Shown: positions 58,713 through 64,000 of the stretch, in pieces
Numbering within the stretch: the first letter of the stretch is position 1
Layout: every line of letters starts with the position of its first letter
NCBI GenBank assembly: GCA_964401685.1
Contig: CAYNZH010000006.1
Coordinates: 1-64,000 of the forward strand
Origin: DASRQK01 sp964401685
Lineage (GTDB): Bacteria; Bacteroidota; Bacteroidia; Sphingobacteriales; Sphingobacteriaceae
Length of the DNA: 64,000 bases
Direction of reading: 5' to 3'
Notes under the pieces: generated by a model
Databases searched by the model: none
Told to the model about the DNA's origin: nothing
What the model saw: only the letters and a program-made list of their open reading frames with translations
Position numbers and translations under genes: made by a program

Positions 58713-61700
58713 ATGCACCATAAAAAAATGTTTAGGCGCCTCCAGCTCACTGTAGCGTTGGTCCTATTGTTAATTTTTCAGGTGGGCGCCAGGAGCCTTG
58801 CGCAGCCATATCTCACACTTTCGAAGAAAAATATTACGCTCAAGGAGGTGTTCAGCGAGATTAAAAAACAAACCGATTTTACTGTGTTTTATTCGACAAA
58901 TCGAGTGGATGACGAACATCTGATCAACGCAAATTTCCATGGGATAGACCTGAAACAAGCGATGAAAGAGATTTTGAGCGGCTTGCCCCTAACCTATGTC
59001 ATAAAGGAAAACACGATTGTCATCAAGGAGACTCAGGCGCCAGCGACAAATCGTGTGCAAACCCAGTCGGTCGCTCCACAACAACAAACGGTGCGGGGAC
59101 AGGTCCGTGATAGCCAGGGTAATGTCCTGGATGGCGTTTCCGTGACTGTCAAAGGAAGTCGTACGAGCGTGATCACTGGGACCGACGGATCTTTCAGTAT
59201 CAATGCGCTGCCGTCGGACGTGCTAGTATTTACTTATGTGGGGATGGCGGCCCAGGAGACTACGGTCGGAAATAGAACCGTCATCAACATGACCCTTCAG
59301 CAAGATGTCAGCGACATCGATGAAGTCGTCGTGGTTGCCTTCGGTACGGCGCGTAAGAGCACTTACACAGGGTCTGCAGCGGTCATCGGCGAAGAAACAT
59401 TTACCAACAGACCCATCACGGAGATTTCACAGGCGCTGACAGGATCGGTCCCTGGTGTTCAAGTGGGAACATCCAATGGGCAGCCAGGATCAGAGCCAAC
59501 GCTGCGTATCCGCGGAATAGGCTCGTTCAATGCAGGCAATGCACCCCTTATTATCCTGGACGGAATGCCCTATGATAACGCCTTTAGCAGTATCAACCCG
59601 AACGACGTAGAAAGTGTAACTGTACTTAAGGACGCGTCTTCGGCTGCACTTTATGGTGCCCGGGGCGCCAATGGTGTTTTGTTAGTGACGACCAAAAAAG
59701 GCCGGGCAGGCAAACCCATGGTATCGGTCAAATACAACCATGGTTTGACATCCAGACAGAGTTCCGATTACGAACGTTTGAACGACAAGGACTATATGGA
59801 ATTGTACTGGGAAGCACATCGCAATACCTTTGTACTTAATGGCCGTTCGGTCGAAGAAGCAAATGCCTTGGCTGGCTCTGCATTACTTGCGGGTCTGAGT
59901 TACAATCCATATTTGATGGACGCATCCGAGCTTTTCACAAGTGACGGCCGTCTCAATCCCAATGCAAGGAATATGTGGGCAGATGACACTGACTGGTATG
60001 ATGCCATCACACAGGTGGGCAAAAGACACGATGCCAATTTAGCAATCAGCGGAGGTAACGACAGAACAGATTATTACACCTCACTTGGTTATATGAACGA
60101 AGAAGGGTTTATAATCGGTTCGGCATTCAACAGGCTTTCCGCCAAATCAAACATCAACTCTCAGGTGACTCCGTGGCTTAAAATGGGTGCGAACATCAAT
60201 GTAGCCCAGTCCGGCGCCGAAGGCCAGCAAACAGAGACCAGTGGCGCGATTTCTAACCCCTTCAGGGCAACCAGGTTTTTGGGAAACTTATTCCCGATCC
60301 ATCTGCACGACCCGGCAACAGGTGCATATATTCTGGATGAGAACGGGCAAAAAATCCCTGACTTTGGAAACGGTTGGACCTCAGAGGACGGATCGATCGT
60401 GATTTCTGGAAGGGACGCATTTGCAAATAGCAACCACCCCTACGAAGTCCACAATATCAATAACGGCTACCTAAGGCAGACGATCAACCTTAAAGGCTTT
60501 ATGGATGCAACATTGGCCAAGGACTTGGTATTGACTGTCAATGGAGGCCTTGGTTCCAATATGTACAGAAGTTGGAGCGGCGGCTATGTCTACGAGCAAA
60601 AGGGCAACGCCGGAACTTCATCCAAAAACATCTCCAATACGACAACGTGGACTTTCCAGCAGCTCTTAAACTACAACAAAGATTTTGGCAAACACCACTT
60701 CAGTGCGTTGTTAGGACATGAAAGCTATCAATATGGCTACCATTATATGTCTACGTCGATGAAAACCCAGTCGATCTTTGGAAATAATTTCGAGTACGCT
60801 AACTTTACGGAAATCAATGCACTTCCTAACTCCTATACGCATAACTACCGAGTAGAGGGCTACCTTTCGCGTTTGAGCTATGACTATGACGGCAAGTATT
60901 TTGCATCTGGATCTTATAGAAGGGACGGCTCCTCCCGGTTCTATAAGGACGTGAGATGGGGAGATTTCTGGTCTGTGGGTGCTGGATGGGCATTGGAAAG
61001 AGAGAACTTCCTATCCGACGTCGCTTTTGTAAACATGCTTAAATTACGAGCCTCTTATGGCGTTGTCGGAAACGATGATCTTTCTGGGTACTACCCGTGG
61101 AGAGCGACCTATACCCCCAGTGACAACGGCGAACCAGGCTATATTCAGGCTGGACTTGGCAACCAGACGCTGACCTGGGAGACCTCGAAAAATTTCGACG
61201 TTGCTACAGAGTTTCGTTTGTTCAACAATCGTTTGGAGGGAACGGTCGAGTATTTCCACCGGGTTTCAAGCAACCTTTTATTTAGCGTGCCAAAACCCAT
61301 TTCATCGGGCGTTTCCAATGTCGATGTCAATGCCGGATCCATGTACAATAAGGGAGTCGAAATTTCCCTTGATGGTGAAGTCCTGCGTGCTGGAGATTTC
61401 CGCCTAAGGCTAAATGCACATTCGACTTACCTGCAAAACCGAATCACTAACTTGCCTTTGGACCCTTACCCGACTTCGGTTTATAAAATCGAAGAAGGGC
61501 ACTCACGCTACGATTTTTGGTTGAGACAGTGGTACGGCGTCAATCCTGACAACGGTTACAATCTTTTCAAAGCAGATCTCGAGCAATTTGAATTTGCAGA
61601 AGCTGAACTCAAGGAAATCGATGGCGTAATGTACACTGAAAACGTCGAAAAGAGTGCATACGACTATTCGGGCTCAGCAATTCCGCCGTTGAGTGGCGGG

Positions 61701-62180
61701 TTTGGAGCCAATGTCGGCTGGAAAAACTTCAACTTGAAATTTAATTTCTATTATCAGTTGGGAGGCAAATTCTATGACAATACCTATAGCTCCTTTATGA
61801 CCGGGTCCCTATCTTACGGGGCTCAGCACCAGGATTTGGTCAATAGATGGAGGCAGCCGGGTGACATCACAGACATCGCCCGTGTGACAACTGGCACAGA
61901 CAGAGTCAATATCGAAGCTTCCAGCTCGACCAGGTGGTTGGTTTCCTCCGATATGTTAGAATTGACCAACATCAATCTTTCCTATCAGGTACCAAAAAGA
62001 TTTTTGCAAAATGCAAACATCGCTGACGCAACGATTTACTTCTCGGCGGACAACGTTTTATTGTTGACCGAGCGAAAAGGACTTTATCCGCGGAGGAGTT
62101 TTTATTCGGGTTATATCGGAAACTCTGATGTATATCCTCCCTCGGCGATTATGTCCTTTGGTTTATCATTTACCTTTTAA
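58713..62180 (+). CDS. SusC/RagA-family TonB-linked outer membrane transporter
   Basis: The product has 1155 residues from ATG 58713 (TTG 58707 opens the frame). Signal peptide (about 1-32), STN signalling domain (about 38-110: TLKEVFSEIKKQTDFTVFYS), carboxypeptidase-regulatory-like domain (about 128-200: VRGQVRDSQGNVLDGVSVTVKG), then DEVVVVAFGT (TonB box), plug with GSVPGVQVGTSNGQPGSEPTLRIRGIGS and a barrel ending in FGLSFTF. Presence of the STN domain shows it is a transducing receptor for the upstream ECF/FecR pair. It imports an oligosaccharide or other polymer fragment together with the SusD lipoprotein. No glycoside hydrolase or sulfatase lies within the window, so the ligand cannot be named. 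Confidence 0.95.
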   Translation: MHHKKMFRRLQLTVALVLLLIFQVGARSLAQPYLTLSKKNITLKEVFSEIKKQTDFTVFYSTNRVDDEHLINANFHGIDLKQAMKEILSGLPLTYVIKENTIVIKETQAPATNRVQTQSVAPQQQTVRGQVRDSQGNVLDGVSVTVKGSRTSVITGTDGSFSINALPSDVLVFTYVGMAAQETTVGNRTVINMTLQQDVSDIDEVVVVAFGTARKSTYTGSAAVIGEETFTNRPITEISQALTGSVPGVQVGTSNGQPGSEPTLRIRGIGSFNAGNAPLIILDGMPYDNAFSSINPNDVESVTVLKDASSAALYGARGANGVLLVTTKKGRAGKPMVSVKYNHGLTSRQSSDYERLNDKDYMELYWEAHRNTFVLNGRSVEEANALAGSALLAGLSYNPYLMDASELFTSDGRLNPNARNMWADDTDWYDAITQVGKRHDANLAISGGNDRTDYYTSLGYMNEEGFIIGSAFNRLSAKSNINSQVTPWLKMGANINVAQSGAEGQQTETSGAISNPFRATRFLGNLFPIHLHDPATGAYILDENGQKIPDFGNGWTSEDGSIVISGRDAFANSNHPYEVHNINNGYLRQTINLKGFMDATLAKDLVLTVNGGLGSNMYRSWSGGYVYEQKGNAGTSSKNISNTTTWTFQQLLNYNKDFGKHHFSALLGHESYQYGYHYMSTSMKTQSIFGNNFEYANFTEINALPNSYTHNYRVEGYLSRLSYDYDGKYFASGSYRRDGSSRFYKDVRWGDFWSVGAGWALERENFLSDVAFVNMLKLRASYGVVGNDDLSGYYPWRATYTPSDNGEPGYIQAGLGNQTLTWETSKNFDVATEFRLFNNRLEGTVEYFHRVSSNLLFSVPKPISSGVSNVDVNAGSMYNKGVEISLDGEVLRAGDFRLRLNAHSTYLQNRITNLPLDPYPTSVYKIEEGHSRYDFWLRQWYGVNPDNGYNLFKADLEQFEFAEAELKEIDGVMYTENVEKSAYDYSGSAIPPLSGGFGANVGWKNFNLKFNFYYQLGGKFYDNTYSSFMTGSLSYGAQHQDLVNRWRQPGDITDIARVTTGTDRVNIEASSSTRWLVSSDMLELTNINLSYQVPKRFLQNANIADATIYFSADNVLLLTERKGLYPRRSFYSGYIGNSDVYPPSAIMSFGLSFTF

Positions 62181-62191
62181 TAAAATCAGCT

Positions 62192-63805
62192 ATGAAAAAA
62201 TATATTATAGGAATTTCCCTGTTTTCTTTATTCCTTGTGACTTCGTGTAGCAAGGAGTTTTTAGAGACAGAGTCTACGAGCAACGTGGATCAATCGGTGA
62301 TGTTCAAGGATACAAAAACTGCGCTCATGGCAATCAACGGTATTCACAGGCTCATGTATGACAAAGGCAATTTCGCCCCAAAAATGGGCTATCAATACTA
62401 CATGTTGTATATGGACTTCTTGGGGGAGGATTTGGTATACACCAAGTCCAACGCACAGTTCAGAACGGAAACGGATTGGACCCGCCACAGGCAGCCTACC
62501 AACCAGTATCCCCGTCACATCTATGAATATATCTACCAGATTATTGCAAATGCAAATATGGTGATACACAACATCGACGGTGCGGAAGGCCCACAGGAGG
62601 AAAGGGATTATATCAAAGGACAGGCCCTCTTTTACCGCGCCTTCTCCCACTATTCTGCCGTTCAACTGTATGGGCAACGCTATGATGCAAGCGGAAATAA
62701 CAGTCAACCCGGAATTGTGCTACGTTTGGAAAACTCGACCGATCCCAAAGCACGGTCCACAGTGGAAGAAACGTATACGGCGATAAATGAAGATATGGAC
62801 GAAGCGATCCGCTTGCTTACGGGTGTAAGCTTTGGGCCTTCGACAAAAATGCATATCACTGCACATGTAGCGCGTGCGATCAAAGCCCGTATTTTACTTA
62901 CGCAGGGGAAATGGCTGGAAGCCGCAGCCATGGCAAAGCTTGTTGCCGACCAATCTGGCGCGCAAATGGACAACAGCGGCTATGACTATAAAAAAGGTCG
63001 TATGGCGGACGCTTCCAACCGGGAGTGGATCTGGGCGAAAATCGCTCAACCCGCTTTGGAAACGGCGACACTTTTCAACTTCTACAGCTATATTTCCAAT
63101 ACGAATATTTCTTACAATAGAAATACGCCGAGGGCGATCAACAATTTATTATACGAGAAAATTTCCCCAACGGATATACGTAAACAACTGTGGGCAGAAA
63201 ACGTCGTCAACAACCCGACTTTGGTCTATCCTCCAGGTGGGAATACCTACAAATGGATGAGTCAAAAGTTTATTGTCGATCATCCGGATAATAGTTCAGC
63301 AAGCTATAGTGGGGCCATCGTCACCGCTGACCTGGCTTTTGTAAGATTGCCGGAAATGTACTTGATTATGGCCGAGGGCTATGCACGCGGAGGACAAGCG
63401 GATCAAGCGCGTCAAGCTCTTTATGTCGTTGCCAACGACCGGGATCCGATGTATACGCTGAGCACTAATTCGGGCGAAGCACTGATCGAAGAAATCATGG
63501 TTCAGCGCCGGGTCGAACTTTGGGGCGAGGGCTTTAGATTTTTGGATTTAAAACGTCTCAACTTGCCTTTGGATAGAGGTCCGAAACCGCGTCCTGGATA
63601 CAACCAAGGTGGGGCAGTGAACGGATGGCGTTCCAATTCAAACCCAACGAACTTGGATCCTTTAGCGTCAAACTTTAACATGTACGAAGAACAGGCAGTT
63701 GGAGAAAATAGCCGGTACGTACCGGCGGGTGCCAAGGAATGGCAGTGGGTAATACCGCAGCTCGAGATAGAATACAATCCGCTGGTCACCCAGAATCCCT
63801 TGTAA
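62192..63805 (+). CDS. SusD/RagB-family surface lipoprotein
   Basis: The product has 537 residues. Lipoprotein signal with Cys20 (VTSC), then SusD-type TPR region with INGIHRLMYD, HIYEYIYQIIANANMVIHNI and GQALFYRAFSHYSAVQLYG. The C-terminal part has PEMYLIMAEGYARGG, MVQRRVELWGEGFRFLDLKR and PQLEIEYNPLVTQNP. It sits on the cell surface as the lid of the SusC barrel and binds the substrate. Starts 11 bp after SusC and is followed by a strong terminator. Confidence 0.96.
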   Translation: MKKYIIGISLFSLFLVTSCSKEFLETESTSNVDQSVMFKDTKTALMAINGIHRLMYDKGNFAPKMGYQYYMLYMDFLGEDLVYTKSNAQFRTETDWTRHRQPTNQYPRHIYEYIYQIIANANMVIHNIDGAEGPQEERDYIKGQALFYRAFSHYSAVQLYGQRYDASGNNSQPGIVLRLENSTDPKARSTVEETYTAINEDMDEAIRLLTGVSFGPSTKMHITAHVARAIKARILLTQGKWLEAAAMAKLVADQSGAQMDNSGYDYKKGRMADASNREWIWAKIAQPALETATLFNFYSYISNTNISYNRNTPRAINNLLYEKISPTDIRKQLWAENVVNNPTLVYPPGGNTYKWMSQKFIVDHPDNSSASYSGAIVTADLAFVRLPEMYLIMAEGYARGGQADQARQALYVVANDRDPMYTLSTNSGEALIEEIMVQRRVELWGEGFRFLDLKRLNLPLDRGPKPRPGYNQGGAVNGWRSNSNPTNLDPLASNFNMYEEQAVGENSRYVPAGAKEWQWVIPQLEIEYNPLVTQNPL

Positions 63806-63841
63806 TTTTTGTTAATTAGTTTTGTTGGTTAATAAATGCAG

Positions 63842-63873
63842 ACCCCTGACTGTTTTTGGTCAGGGGTTTTTTT
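63842..63873 (+). terminator. Rho-independent terminator of the susCD operon
   Basis: ACCCCTGAC / GTCAGGGGT, a perfect 9 bp stem with an eight-base loop (63842-63850 and 63859-63867), followed by seven T in total. It lies 37 bp after the susD stop and marks the end of the operon. Confidence 0.9.
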
Positions 63874-63883
63874 ATTCGATAAT

Positions 63884-63918
63884 TTTCTACAGGTGAATGG
63901 ATTTTATGATTATCTTTG
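63884..63918 (+). promoter_or_regulatory. Candidate promoter for the gene at the right edge
   Basis: TTTC at 63884-63887, a 23 bp spacer, and TATCTTTG at 63911-63918, an exact TAnnTTTG. The start codon of the methyltransferase-like gene follows 11 or 26 bp later. Confidence 0.5.
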
Positions 63919-63929
63919 GAAGAAAGGAC

Positions 63930-64000
63930 ATGGGAGTTAGGGGCATGGGTCGACAGGAATCAACTGCCGCTGAGATTTTCCGCTTCAAGCAATTTGGGGT
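63930..64000 (+). CDS. Probable tRNA1(Val) (adenine37-N6)-methyltransferase (5' end only)
   Basis: Only 23 codons lie in the window. From ATG 63930 (or 63945) the frame stays open to the edge, and EIFRFKQFG near its end resembles the FRFKQF opening of TrmN6/YfiC-type methyltransferases, which then continues with a CAMKVGTDGVLLGAW-like SAM motif. The call rests on this short match plus a fitting promoter. ATG 63945 is more likely if transcription starts near 63925. Confidence 0.5.
   Translation, partial: MGVRGMGRQESTAAEIFRFKQFG

Overview
The window looks like one chromosomal stretch of a Bacteroidota bacterium, probably near the Sphingobacteriales, although the exact genus cannot be read from it. 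The signs are a SusC/SusD pair driven by an ECF sigma/FecR pair, a GldF/GldG-type protein, a BT_3928-type DoxX protein beside DUF1599, promoter-like TTTG / TAnnTTTG elements in place of the E. coli consensus, few Shine-Dalgarno sequences, and many lipoprotein signal peptides. Coding density is very high: no gap between genes exceeds about 200 bp, and several convergent gene pairs overlap at their stop codons. No rRNA, tRNA, CRISPR array, prophage or insertion sequence was seen. A run of 100 N (3104-3203) lies inside tgt.

Layout. 1-5.5 kb: 5' part of an M19 dipeptidase; a tgt - LptF/G-type permease - EamA transporter operon; a divergent family 2 glycosyltransferase and rsmG. 5.5-13.2 kb: a GldF-GldG fusion, then a cell-wall peptide set (NlpC/P60 endopeptidase, L-Ala-D/L-Glu epimerase, M14 carboxypeptidase) and dihydroorotase. 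13.2-23.1 kb: housekeeping genes (mutS, a His-rich small lipoprotein, folD, lepA, an S58 peptidase, an Asp/Glu racemase, aroK, a DoxX/thioredoxin-like protein, duplicated DUF1599). 23.2-31.9 kb: a HipA-like kinase/DUF3037 pair, a TonB-dependent receptor, peptidase T, a nitroreductase, a sigma factor with an anti-sigma protein that ends in a TonB-C-like domain, and monomeric isocitrate dehydrogenase. 32-36.9 kb: a MATE pump, a membrane protein/winged-helix/CreD operon, a small lipoprotein and an FMN-binding split-barrel protein.

36.9-50.4 kb is the most distinctive part. On the plus strand is a complete clade II type nitrous oxide reductase operon: cytochrome c, nosZ, a four-TM membrane protein, nosL, nosD, nosF, nosY. 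Divergent from it runs a tightly packed minus-strand set: Crp/Fnr regulator, a 12-TM protein that resembles a degenerate heme-copper oxidase subunit I, a SRPBCC protein, an N-formylglutamate-amidohydrolase-like lipoprotein, and a 1240-residue exported protein. That last protein fuses a complete D-aminoacylase-type amidohydrolase to a complete penicillin/N-acyl-homoserine-lactone acylase. The fusion, and its place in a unit that starts with a Crp/Fnr gene, are the best candidates for something undescribed.

50.4-64 kb: a serine beta-lactamase-like hydrolase, a TlpA-like thioredoxin, a YegS-like lipid kinase, surE, YIP1 and MscS membrane proteins, then ECF sigma - FecR - SusC - SusD closed by a strong terminator. 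The window ends in the first codons of what looks like a tRNA1(Val) adenine-N6 methyltransferase.
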